From Aphodovivens avicola (GTDB lineage Bacteria; Actinomycetota; Coriobacteriia; Coriobacteriales; Eggerthellaceae): a DNA stretch of 64,000 nt. The position numbers and the translations under genes are program-made. Shown here piece after piece: positions 41,785 to 49,275 of the stretch. The stretch's first letter is position 1; each line of letters begins with the position of its first letter. The notes beneath the pieces are model-generated. The model worked only from the letters and a program-made list of their open reading frames with translations. It made no database searches and was not told the DNA's origin. The stretch is from positions 62,001 through 126,000 of the forward strand of contig DVGW01000003.1 of NCBI GenBank assembly GCA_018712515.1, read 5' to 3'.

Positions 41785-43068
41785 TTACCTCCCTTCTTCG
41801 TTGTCGGATTCGACGGCCTTGGCGGAGGCGGTGCCGGCGTTCTCCTTGGCCAGCTGCTTGTTCTCCTCGGTCGTCAGGTCGTATTTGCCGATGGAAGCCT
41901 CGGGGTGCTTGGCATCCCAGGCGCGGACGGGCTCGAAGTCGGCGCCGCCGTCCATGCGGCCGGAGATCTTCATGCCGAAGCCGTGCACGACGAGCGCGGC
42001 GGCCAGCAGGCCCGTGATGCCCAGGGCGATCGTGCCGGGCTGGATCATCCAGTCGCCGATCAGCAGGTCGCGATGACGCTTGAAGAACGGCGTGTTGACC
42101 TCGACCCAGTTGTCGCCGGGATCGTTGGGGTTGGCCTCGCAGCAGCCGATGCAGGGGGCGCCGGCCTGGACGCACCAGCTGCGGCGGTTGTTCCACAGCG
42201 TGACGCCGCAGGTGGACTTGGTCTGCGGACCGCGGCAGCCCACCGGATACAGGCAGTAGCCCTTGGCCTCCTCCTCGGAGCCGAACTCGTAGACGAACTC
42301 GCCGTTCTCGAAATGACCGCGACGCTCGCAGTTGTCGTGGATCGTCTGGTCGAAGATCAGGGCGGGCTTGTTGTCCGGAGTCAGCTTGGGCAGCTGGTTC
42401 ATCATGACGACGTCGACCAGCACGGCCATCAACCACTCGGGGTTGGCCGGGCAGCCGGGGACGTTGACGACCGGCACGTCGATGCCGACCTTCTGCAGAT
42501 ACTGCTGGACGCCCAGCGCGCCGGCGGAGTTGGGGTTGGCACCCATCCAGCCGCCGTTGACCGCGCAAGAACCCAGCGCCACGACGGCGTTGGCGTTCGC
42601 GGCGGCCTCGACCAGATGCTCCGTGCCGGGCATGTCGGCCACGCGCAGCGCCTGGCCTCCCCAGCCCTCCAGCACGGCACCCTCGTAGATGAGGATGTAG
42701 TTGCCGGCCTCGATCGTCTGCGCCTTGGCCTCCTCCATGGAGTGGCCGGCGGCGGCGGACAGGGTCTCGGAGTAGTTCAGGGAGATCATCTCCAGAACCA
42801 CCGTGGCCGGATCAGGCGTCTCCACCTGGGCGAAGGACTCCGTGCAGCCCGTGCAGGAAGCACCCTCGATCCAGATGACCGGATACAGATTGCCCCTCGT
42901 TGCACCGATCACGGATTCCTCGAGCGCCTGCGCCACACGCGGAGCAGCGAGCTCGCCCAGCCCGGCCGCGACGGCGATAGCGCCGCAGAGTTTCATGAAG
43001 CTGCGACGCGTTACGCCACGCGCCTCGAGCATGCCCTGAAACTCAGTAGCCATGGCTTCAGTTCCCAT
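41785..43068 (-). CDS. hyaA: [NiFe]-hydrogenase small subunit (Tat-exported, membrane-anchored)
   Basis: Electron-transfer subunit with three Fe-S clusters. The N-terminus has a twin-arginine signal (TRRSFMKLCGA, RR at 21-22), so the heterodimer is exported folded. The proximal cluster motif is EGASCTGCTESF (C72 and C75). Oxygen-tolerant enzymes have extra cysteines here and this one does not, so an oxygen-sensitive type is expected. A C-terminal helix (GTIALGITGLLAAALVVHGF) anchors it. The start is the ATG at 43066-43068, 7 bp after GGAGG; a GTG 6 bp upstream is closer to the site. It is the first gene of the operon. By layout it fits group 1 membrane-bound uptake hydrogenases, perhaps the Coriobacteria-type subgroup. 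Confidence 0.96.
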   Translation of the reverse strand: MGTEAMATEFQGMLEARGVTRRSFMKLCGAIAVAAGLGELAAPRVAQALEESVIGATRGNLYPVIWIEGASCTGCTESFAQVETPDPATVVLEMISLNYSETLSAAAGHSMEEAKAQTIEAGNYILIYEGAVLEGWGGQALRVADMPGTEHLVEAAANANAVVALGSCAVNGGWMGANPNSAGALGVQQYLQKVGIDVPVVNVPGCPANPEWLMAVLVDVVMMNQLPKLTPDNKPALIFDQTIHDNCERRGHFENGEFVYEFGSEEEAKGYCLYPVGCRGPQTKSTCGVTLWNNRRSWCVQAGAPCIGCCEANPNDPGDNWVEVNTPFFKRHRDLLIGDWMIQPGTIALGITGLLAAALVVHGFGMKISGRMDGGADFEPVRAWDAKHPEASIGKYDLTTEENKQLAKENAGTASAKAVESDNEEGR

Positions 43069-43187
43069 GCGCACACCTCCTCTTGGTGTCCTCGTCTTGT
43101 ACGCTTCGAATCATTATCCACATAACGAGCACGAATTTAAGAGGAGTGCATCAAAAAGTCCCCACATCTCCGCCAGTGGCGCGAAAA

Positions 43188-43213
43188 TGTTACGAACCTG
43201 TTTTATGGTAACA
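43188..43213. promoter_or_regulatory. Inverted repeat upstream of the hydrogenase operon
   Basis: TGTTAC (43188-43193) faces GTAACA (43208-43213) across 14 bp, about 120 bp before the hyaA start. It is a candidate regulator site. The 457-bp divergent spacer 43069-43525 also holds a GGATACC direct repeat pair near 43355-43380, a GCATCCGG-CCG-CCGGATGC hairpin (43381-43399) and the pheA promoter. Confidence 0.35.
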
Positions 43214-43430
43214 ACATAGGACGATGCGCTCGACGCGGAGGCGTTCGGATCCGCGCGTGGAGTTGCATGCGAAGCCCTGAAACGCCCTCCCCCATCAGGC
43301 TTGGACGGCCGCGGCGGGCTGCCGCAGCCCCGCGCGATTCATCGAGTCGAAACAATGCTCGGATACCATCGTTGGATACCGCATCCGGCCGCCGGATGCG
43401 GGACGCGGCCGAATGCGCGAAGGTTTTACG

Positions 43431-43500
43431 TTTCCCCGCGCCTGCGCGTCCCTATAATAGAAGAGTTGCGGCGAACGCGTCTTGAGAAGCGTTCGCCGCC
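43431..43500 (+). promoter_or_regulatory. pheA promoter and leader hairpin
   Basis: TTTCCC (43431-43436), a 16-bp spacer and TATAAT (43453-43458), then a leader hairpin GGCGAACGC...GCGTTCGCC (to about 43500) just before the ribosome site. No leader peptide with Phe codons was found, so attenuation is not supported, but the hairpin could affect translation or stability. Confidence 0.5.
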
Positions 43501-43525
43501 CCCTCGAATCGCGAAAGGAACCCCC

Positions 43526-44377
43526 ATGGCATCCAACGCTACGGCACTCGCCTTCCTCGGCCCGGTCGGCACGTACTCCGACGAGGCGGCACGCGCGTTC
43601 GCGGCGCGCCTGGGGATCGAGAACCCGACGTTCATCGAGTGCTCGTCGTTTGACGAGGTGTTCGACTGCGTCGATCGGGGCAAGTGCGAATACGGCGTCG
43701 TCGCCAAGGAGAACGCCCTGGAGGGCCCGGTCACGGCGACCCTCGACAACTTCGCGTTCAAAAGCTCGGCCGTCATCCTGGGCGAGGAGGTCGTCGACAT
43801 CCACCATTGCCTGGTGACGCACCCCGACGCCAAGATCGAGGACATCACGACCGTCGCCTCGCACGCGCAGGGGCTCGCGCAATGCCGCCGCTTCCTCGCC
43901 GAGAAGCTGCCGGGCCGCGCGTCGATCATCACCTCGTCCACCGCGGAGAGCGCGCGCCTTGCCGCCAGCGACCCGCACGTCGCCGGCATCGCCAACGAGC
44001 TTGCCGCCGAGACCCACGGCGCCGTGGTGCGCGAGCGCGACATCGAGGACCATTTCGGCAACCAGACCCTCTTCGCCCTGATCGGACGCCAAGGCCACGA
44101 ACCGGTCTTCACCGGCGACCGCTACAAGACGACGCTCGCGCTGTTCCTGCAGCAGGACCGCGCCGGCACCCTGAACATGATCCTGTCCGAGTTCGCCTAC
44201 GCCGGCATCAATTTGTCGTTGATCCAGTCGCGCCCCACCAAACAATCGCTCGGCGACTACATGTTCTTCATCGAGTTCGAGCAGTCCGTCAACGAGCTCC
44301 CCGTCCAAACCGCCCTCAACTGCCTGCGCCTGAAGCTGCGCGAAGTAAAGATCCTCGGCTGCTACCCGGTGCTGTAG
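43526..44377 (+). CDS. pheA: Prephenate dehydratase with ACT domain
   Basis: Converts prephenate to phenylpyruvate for phenylalanine synthesis. The 283-residue product has the N-terminal GPVGTYSDEAA, the substrate-binding AKENALEGPVTATLD (ENxxEG), HAQGLAQCRRFL and a C-terminal ACT domain (DRAGTLNMILSEF, IQSRPTKQSLGDYMFF). The catalytic TRF motif reads TLF here (GNQTLFALIG); the Thr is kept but the Arg is Leu. The ACT motif ESRP reads QSRP. Both changes may alter activity or Phe feedback. The start is the ATG at 43526 after GAAAGGAA. It is a single-gene unit ending in a repeat-bearing terminator. Confidence 0.9.
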   Translation: MASNATALAFLGPVGTYSDEAARAFAARLGIENPTFIECSSFDEVFDCVDRGKCEYGVVAKENALEGPVTATLDNFAFKSSAVILGEEVVDIHHCLVTHPDAKIEDITTVASHAQGLAQCRRFLAEKLPGRASIITSSTAESARLAASDPHVAGIANELAAETHGAVVRERDIEDHFGNQTLFALIGRQGHEPVFTGDRYKTTLALFLQQDRAGTLNMILSEFAYAGINLSLIQSRPTKQSLGDYMFFIEFEQSVNELPVQTALNCLRLKLREVKILGCYPVL

Positions 44378-44396
44378 AAACTCGTAGCTTCTCCGG

Positions 44397-44506
44397 GAGC
44401 TGCTTGGCGGAGGCACGTGCTCAAACAACTCCTGAGCTCGCACGAACCGTCCACTGGACGGTTCGGCTCGTGCGGATACTGCGCGCGAGCCTCCGCCAAG
44501 CAGCTC
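44397..44506. repeat. Terminator-borne multi-hairpin repeat element, copy 2
   Basis: Outer arms GAGCTGCTTGGCGGAGGC (44397-44414) and GCCTCCGCCAAGCAGCTC (44489-44506) are perfect complements and differ completely from those of copy 1 at 4167. The loop core is nearly the same: GTGCTCAAACAACTCCTGAG, then GAACCGTCC-ACT-GGACGGTTC and GTGCGGATACTGCGCGCGAG. In the central hairpin copy 1 has a G-C pair where copy 2 has A-T, a compensatory change that supports a conserved fold. The outer stem follows pheA, where a terminator is expected, but the T-run (GCATGTTTACG) is weak. Confidence 0.75.
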
Positions 44507-44543
44507 TCGCATGTTTACGGCAGTCGGGCAACTCCGGATGAAA

Positions 44544-45125
44544 TCAAAGAGAGAATACCCCTAAGTGCTCCAAGAGGATCTTCAATCCGATGAGGATCAG
44601 CACGACGCCGCCGACGACGGTCGCCGGCTTCTCGAAGCGCGCGCCGAACTGGTGCCCCACCGCGACGCCGACAAGCGACAGCGCGAACGTGATGACGCCG
44701 ATGAGCGAGATGGCCGGCACGATGTCGACCTGGAGGAACGCGAAGCTGACGCCGACCGCGAGCGCGTCGATGCTCGTCGCGATGGCGAGCATGAGGATCT
44801 CCTTGAGGTCGAGCCTCGCCGCCTCGCCTGCGACGGGCTCATCGCCGTCCTCCTCGTGGAACGCATCGTAGAGCATCTTGCCGCCGATGAACGCGAGCAG
44901 GGCGAACGCGATCCAGTGGTCGACGGGCTCGATGTAGGATTGGAACCCGCTGCCGAGCGCCCAGCCCGCAAGCGGCATCAGCGCCTGGAACCCTCCGAAG
45001 AACAGCGCGATGACGAGCGCCTGCCCCATGTCGAGGCGCTTCATCCCCAAGCCCTTGCAGACCGACACCGCGAACGCGTCCATGGACAGGCCGACCGCGA
45101 TGAGCGCCAGTTCAATTATCCCCAC
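44544..45125 (-). CDS. mntP: Manganese efflux pump MntP-like
   Basis: A 193-residue, six-helix membrane protein built from two repeats, each with the metal-binding acidic motif: SMDAFAVSV in helix 1 and SIDALAVGV in helix 4. MntP exports Mn2+ to protect against excess. The start is a GTG at 45123-45125 after GGAGGG; the longer upstream frame is in the mutY gene. It starts 13 bp after the mutY-like stop and is in the same operon. No Mn-riboswitch is visible, since the upstream gene fills the space. Confidence 0.92.
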   Translation of the reverse strand: MGIIELALIAVGLSMDAFAVSVCKGLGMKRLDMGQALVIALFFGGFQALMPLAGWALGSGFQSYIEPVDHWIAFALLAFIGGKMLYDAFHEEDGDEPVAGEAARLDLKEILMLAIATSIDALAVGVSFAFLQVDIVPAISLIGVITFALSLVGVAVGHQFGARFEKPATVVGGVVLILIGLKILLEHLGVFSL

Positions 45126-45138
45126 GACTTTCCCTCCA

Positions 45139-46032
45139 TCAGGATACGAGCAGCTCGCCGACGCGCTTGAAGAAGCCCTCGGAGGCGAGGTCGCCGATGA
45201 TCGACGCGATCTCCTCGTCGCCGACGCCGTCGCGTCCCGCACGGCGCTCAGTCTCATTGAGCAGTACGCCGGCCTCCGCCGCGTCGATGCCCTCGGGGCC
45301 CGCCGCCAGCACGATGCGCACGAGCTCGGCGCGCTTCTGGCGCCGCGAGCCCTCGAAGGCGCTCTGGCGCGTATGGTGCGCGCTGCGCCGCGACGGGTTG
45401 GGCAGCGTCGCCTTGAGGTGCGCGCCGTAATCGAGCAGGGCGTAGTACCAGTCTCTGACGCCATCGGCAGGGCACGCGAGCTCGACCAGCGGGGTGAGAG
45501 CCGCGTCCTTGACGCCCTCCTCGCCGGGGAACAGCTCGTGGAGGAACACGGTGCGCACGTTGGTCTCGAGGTAGAGCGCGGGGCGGTCGAGAGCGAACGC
45601 GACGACGCCCGCAGCCGTGGCGGGCCCGATGCCGGGGAGCTTCACGAGCTCGTCGGCGGTTTCGGGAAGCCGTCCGCCATGTTCGGTCGCGCAGATGTCG
45701 GCGCAGCGCTTGAGCGCGAGCGCACGTCGGTTGTAGCCGAGCCCCTGCCACTGCTCGAGCACGTCGGAGGTGCCCGCCGCGGCGAGCGCGTCGATCGTCG
45801 GGAAGAGCGCGAGGAAGCGCGGCCAGTAGTCGAGCACGCGCTTGACCTGGGTTTGCTGCAGCATCACCTCGGAGACGAGCACGGCGTAGGGATCCTCGAT
45901 GTAGCGCCAGGGCAGATCGCGGCGATGGAGCCTCCCCTGCTCCCGAATGCGCTCCCGGAACGCGTCCAAAGAAAGGACGCCCTCCGGCCATGCCGAAGGA
46001 CGTCCTCCTGCGTGAGAATCGAATTGCGCCAC
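45139..46032 (-). CDS. MutY-like HhH-GPD DNA glycosylase without Fe-S cluster
   Basis: A ~297-residue adenine/endonuclease-III superfamily glycosylase. VMLQQTQVKRVLDYWPRFL and the helix-hairpin-helix LPGIGPATAAGVVAFAL match MutY. Two deviations show. The catalytic Asp, LDGNV in E. coli MutY, reads LETNVRTV, so Glu replaces Asp. The C-terminal Fe-S loop with four cysteines is missing: only C-terminal basic residues follow. This layout exists in some archaeal and anaerobe MutY-like proteins, so it may be a subfamily. The start is uncertain: GTG at 46030-46032 overlaps no gene; a TTG 70 bp inside is the alternative. Confidence 0.85.
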   Translation of the reverse strand: MAQFDSHAGGRPSAWPEGVLSLDAFRERIREQGRLHRRDLPWRYIEDPYAVLVSEVMLQQTQVKRVLDYWPRFLALFPTIDALAAAGTSDVLEQWQGLGYNRRALALKRCADICATEHGGRLPETADELVKLPGIGPATAAGVVAFALDRPALYLETNVRTVFLHELFPGEEGVKDAALTPLVELACPADGVRDWYYALLDYGAHLKATLPNPSRRSAHHTRQSAFEGSRRQKRAELVRIVLAAGPEGIDAAEAGVLLNETERRAGRDGVGDEEIASIIGDLASEGFFKRVGELLVS

Positions 46033-46037
46033 CGCGC

Positions 46038-46538
46038 CTACCCCGCCGCCTCGACGGAGAGCTTGCGAGCTCCGCAATGGGAGCCGTTCGCGGGGATATG
46101 CTGGCAGGTGATGGCCGCCGACACCGCGGGGTGCTTGACGCCCTGCTCGAAGAGCTCCTCGAGCGTGATGGACGAGAAATAGGCGTTGAGCAGGCGGTCG
46201 GCGCCCTGCCACACCTTGTTGTAGTCGCAGCCCGCCTGGCGCTCGCAGCACGTCGGATCGAGGACGCAGGCCGAGATGCTCACCGGCCCCTGGATCGACT
46301 CGAGCACGTCGAGCATCGTCGTGGAGGAGGGATCGCAGTCGAGCACCAAGCCGCCGCGCGCGCCGCGGACCGTCTTGATGAGCCCGCTCTTGACGAGGTC
46401 GTGCTGGATGCTGCGCGCGAACGCGTAGGGGATGCCCTGCTGGTCGGCGATCTCCGACACCGACATGTAGGCCTCGCCATTTCGATAGGCCGCCTGGAGA
46501 ATGCGGCACGCGTAATCGCAACGACGCGTCACGTCCAT
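46038..46538 (-). CDS. Rrf2-family transcriptional regulator
   Basis: A 166-residue winged-helix protein of the Rrf2/IscR/NsrR family. DVTRRCDYACRILQAAY starts the DNA-binding domain, and the dimer/Fe-S region has CVLDPTCCERQAGC, a cysteine set typical of Fe-S-binding members. It may sense Fe-S status, NO or redox. A tail of ~30 residues with two more cysteines (ITCQHIPANGSHC) follows. It starts 6 bp after the AAA-like gene and 5 bp before the mutY-like gene, so it is in a four-gene operon with mntP. Confidence 0.92.
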   Translation of the reverse strand: MDVTRRCDYACRILQAAYRNGEAYMSVSEIADQQGIPYAFARSIQHDLVKSGLIKTVRGARGGLVLDCDPSSTTMLDVLESIQGPVSISACVLDPTCCERQAGCDYNKVWQGADRLLNAYFSSITLEELFEQGVKHPAVSAAITCQHIPANGSHCGARKLSVEAAG

Positions 46539-46544
46539 AGCCTT

Positions 46545-48233
46545 CTACCCTTTCAGCAAATCGTCGATGCTGCCGTCGAGCCCGCGCGAGAACTCGCGCA
46601 CCACGGCGTTCTCGAGCGCGTGGTATTCCTTGGAGTCAAGCGGCTGATAGGCAGCGAGCTTCTCGAAAAGATTGTCGGTGGTGACCGGCACGTAGTTGCG
46701 ATGCATCAGGCTCGTCTTGTAGGCGTCCTCGATCGCCTCGCGCGCCGCCATGTACAGGTCGTAGCGCGGCATGCCCGCCGAGAACTCGACGAGGTCGTCC
46801 AGGTTGATCCCGCGCATCGACGGGTGGTCGTGCAGGATGTCCAACCAGATGGCGCGGCGCTCGTCCTCGTCGGGATAGTCGATGTCGACGACGGTCAGCG
46901 GCTCGAGCAGATCGTAGAAGAACCCGTCGATGGCGCGTCCGTCCGAAGCCGAGGCGATGACGAACACGTCGGGGTTCTCGACGGCCGAGCGGATGAGGTT
47001 GATGGCCTCGCGCGCGCCGCGCGACAGCGTCGCGTACACAAACCCGCCGAGGTCGTCGTCCGCGTCGACGACGGGCGCCTCCCACAGGTCGAGGTCCTCG
47101 AGCATGAGCACGCCGGGGCCCTCGAACGCGTTGCGCGCGGAGTTGAGGCGCGGATGGTTGTCGGCCTGGGCCATCACGCACAGCACCGGGGCGCCCTGGA
47201 GGTTCTCCTCCATGTGCATGCGGATCGCGGGCAGCCCGATCTCGCCGAGCGTCGCCGTCATGAACCGATGCGCGTCCTCGCGCGCCGGCGAGCGGAACAG
47301 AAACGAATCCGCGGCGGGCATGCGCTCGAGGCCGTGACGGTAGTTGAGCAGCGTGACCAGCCCCTGGAACTCAGGGTCGTCCTGCATGCCAATGCCGAAA
47401 TCGCGCATGGTCTTGATCGTGCGGTCGAAACCGGCGAGGTCCTTGTACGTGATGTTCTCGAGCGACGAGATCACGGCGCTCTCATCGGCCTCCGCGGCCA
47501 TCTTGCCGGCGGCGTCGTCGGGCTGCGCGTCGAGGGTGACGAGCGCGGCGGAGCCGTCGGCCTCGGCGGGATTCGCGGACGGCTCGGAAGCGGAGGCGGA
47601 TTCGACCGGTTCCTCGGCCGCGTCAGAAGAGGCCTCCGCGGACGCGGCAGGCGCGTCATCATGCACCGGAGGAGCCGCATCGGAGGCGGCCTCGGGCGCA
47701 GGCGCGGCATCAGCCTCGGGGTTCGACTCCGCGGAGGGAGCCGCGGGCTTGGCGTGCCGTTTGGCGGCGGATGCGGAGGGAAGCGTGAGGTGTTCCACCT
47801 TCATCAGGCGCGCGGGGCCGCCCAGCCCCAGGAAATCCTGGGAGATCATGTCGGTCATCTCCTGCAGCTCCTCGCGCGAGAGCCCGAACTCCTCGAGCTT
47901 CTCGAGCGCCATGCTCTGCAGCTGGCCCGCGCACACGGCGAGCTCGTTGGGATCCATCAGGGGCTCGAGCTTCTCGAAGATGTACTCGGCGAGCGAGCGC
48001 TCCTTGAGCTTGACCGCGAGCACCCACGCCTTGCGCAGCGCGAAGGCGGCGTCGGCATCCGCCCCGCCGTTCTCGCGGGTCCCCTTCTCGTAGGCGGCCA
48101 GGTAGAGGTGCAGCCCGAGCTCCTCGTCGCCCGCCGCGCACGCCTTGACGGCGCGGCGCAGGTAGGCAGCGCACGAGCTGTCGAATTCGTTGTTCTGGCT
48201 CGGTGAGCTGTTGGCGTCTTTGTCTTCGAGCAT
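46545..48233 (-). CDS. AAA-fold protein with degenerate Walker A
   Basis: A 562-residue protein. Residues 1-150 are helical, TPR-like; a ~100-residue Ala/Glu/Ser-rich linker follows; then an FtsH/katanin-like AAA core (DLAGFDRTIKTMRDFG). The Walker A GxxGxGKT position reads FRSPAREDAHRF, so the phosphate-binding Lys-Thr is gone. Walker B (GVLMLEDLDLW) and a sensor-like IASASD remain, then the C-terminal helical lid. Without a Walker A it probably does not hydrolyse ATP in the normal way and may be a structural or partner AAA subunit. The family is not otherwise recognised. It is the first gene of the Rrf2-mutY-mntP operon. Confidence 0.72.
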   Translation of the reverse strand: MLEDKDANSSPSQNNEFDSSCAAYLRRAVKACAAGDEELGLHLYLAAYEKGTRENGGADADAAFALRKAWVLAVKLKERSLAEYIFEKLEPLMDPNELAVCAGQLQSMALEKLEEFGLSREELQEMTDMISQDFLGLGGPARLMKVEHLTLPSASAAKRHAKPAAPSAESNPEADAAPAPEAASDAAPPVHDDAPAASAEASSDAAEEPVESASASEPSANPAEADGSAALVTLDAQPDDAAGKMAAEADESAVISSLENITYKDLAGFDRTIKTMRDFGIGMQDDPEFQGLVTLLNYRHGLERMPAADSFLFRSPAREDAHRFMTATLGEIGLPAIRMHMEENLQGAPVLCVMAQADNHPRLNSARNAFEGPGVLMLEDLDLWEAPVVDADDDLGGFVYATLSRGAREAINLIRSAVENPDVFVIASASDGRAIDGFFYDLLEPLTVVDIDYPDEDERRAIWLDILHDHPSMRGINLDDLVEFSAGMPRYDLYMAAREAIEDAYKTSLMHRNYVPVTTDNLFEKLAAYQPLDSKEYHALENAVVREFSRGLDGSIDDLLKG

Positions 48234-48367
48234 GCGCCCACCTCCTTTGTCAATGTCTCATAAGCAAGGAAGCCGTCGCCGGACGGCCTCACGGTAAATG
48301 CACTGTCTCGGATAGCATTTTATCGCACACACGCAAGCGCTGCTCCAGCGTCGAGAAAAATGCACAC

Positions 48368-48436
48368 GATGTGACAGGGGACGGCCCCGCTGTCACATTA
48401 TTCAAATGTGACAGCGGGGCCGTCCCCTGTCACATC
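48368..48436. repeat. Paired palindrome of the TGTGACA type
   Basis: Arms GATGTGACAGGGGACGGCCC... (48368-48399) and its exact complement (48405-48436) are 32 bp each with a 5-bp spacer. Each arm is also partly palindromic (TGTGACA...TGTCACA). This matches the REPIN organisation at 21488 and 61245 but with a different outer sequence, so it is a sister family. It lies between the AAA-like gene and the HAD phosphatase gene, 10 bp past the phosphatase stop. Confidence 0.85.
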
Positions 48437-48446
48437 ACGATGCCTG

Positions 48447-49187
48447 CTACCAGTCGAGGATCTCCCAGCCCATGCGGCGCGCCGTGCGCGTGAGCGGGCG
48501 GTCGGGATCGACGGCATGGGCCGTCTTGGCGGCCTTGAGCAGCGTGCGGTCGGAATGGTGGTCGCCGTAGGCATGCGCGATCTCCCAGTTGCCCGCGCCG
48601 AAGCGTCCGTCGGCGAAGCGGGTCAGGGCCGCGAGCTTCTCGTCGCCCTCGACGGGGAGCCCCTCCACCTCGCGCGTGTAGGTGCCGTCCTCGGCGACCT
48701 TCATGCGCGTGGAGATCTGGTACTGGATCGGATGGTCCTGCATGCAGCGGATGATGATCGGCTCGAACGTCGCGGACACGACGACCACGACGACGCCCTC
48801 CTCTGCATGCCGGCGCATGGTCTCGGCCGCCTCGGGACGGAAGCGCTTGGCGATCTTGTCCTCGTAGAAGCGCGCGAGGTAGGCGTCCACCTCAGCGACG
48901 GGCTTGCCCTCGAACGCCGAGAACACCATGCCGCGCACCCAGCTCTCGTTCTGGGGAAGGCGCAGCTTGTAGCGCAGGCCCCACAGCGCGATGCGCAGCG
49001 TGATGCGTTTGCCGATCATGCGGCGCCGCGCAAGGTGGCTGACGAGCATGACCGGGGAATTGCCGTCGATGCTCGTGCCGTCGAAATCGAACACGGCGAG
49101 GCGCACCTTGCCGCTCTCGGACGAGGACGGCGCGGGGCTGCTCTGCTCGCTGCGCGGGGTGTGGTCGGTAACGCGCTCGGAAGGCAT
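48447..49187 (-). CDS. HAD-IB family phosphatase (SerB-like)
   Basis: A 246-residue haloacid dehalogenase superfamily phosphatase. Motif I is VFDFDGTSIDG (nucleophile and proton-donor Asp; the last residue is Ser instead of Thr), motif II is VVSATFEP (Ser), and motif III/IV is K in GDEKLAAL then AYGDHHSDRTLL. The cap region is typical of HAD-IB. Substrates in this group include phosphoserine, lipid and sugar phosphates; it cannot be chosen by sequence alone. The ATG at 49185-49187 is the first with any ribosome site (weak). The N-terminus is Ser/Pro-rich and probably disordered. Confidence 0.88.
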   Translation of the reverse strand: MPSERVTDHTPRSEQSSPAPSSSESGKVRLAVFDFDGTSIDGNSPVMLVSHLARRRMIGKRITLRIALWGLRYKLRLPQNESWVRGMVFSAFEGKPVAEVDAYLARFYEDKIAKRFRPEAAETMRRHAEEGVVVVVVSATFEPIIIRCMQDHPIQYQISTRMKVAEDGTYTREVEGLPVEGDEKLAALTRFADGRFGAGNWEIAHAYGDHHSDRTLLKAAKTAHAVDPDRPLTRTARRMGWEILDW

Positions 49188-49275
49188 CAAATCGGCATCT
49201 CGCTTTCATCTGTTGAATGGCCTCCGCGAATTATACCATCACGCCCCGCGCCGTCCCCGTCCACAGCGGGACGGG

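Noticed and set aside
43467..43500. Phe attenuator before pheA
   Set aside because: There is a hairpin but no leader peptide with Phe codons and no terminator/antiterminator pair.
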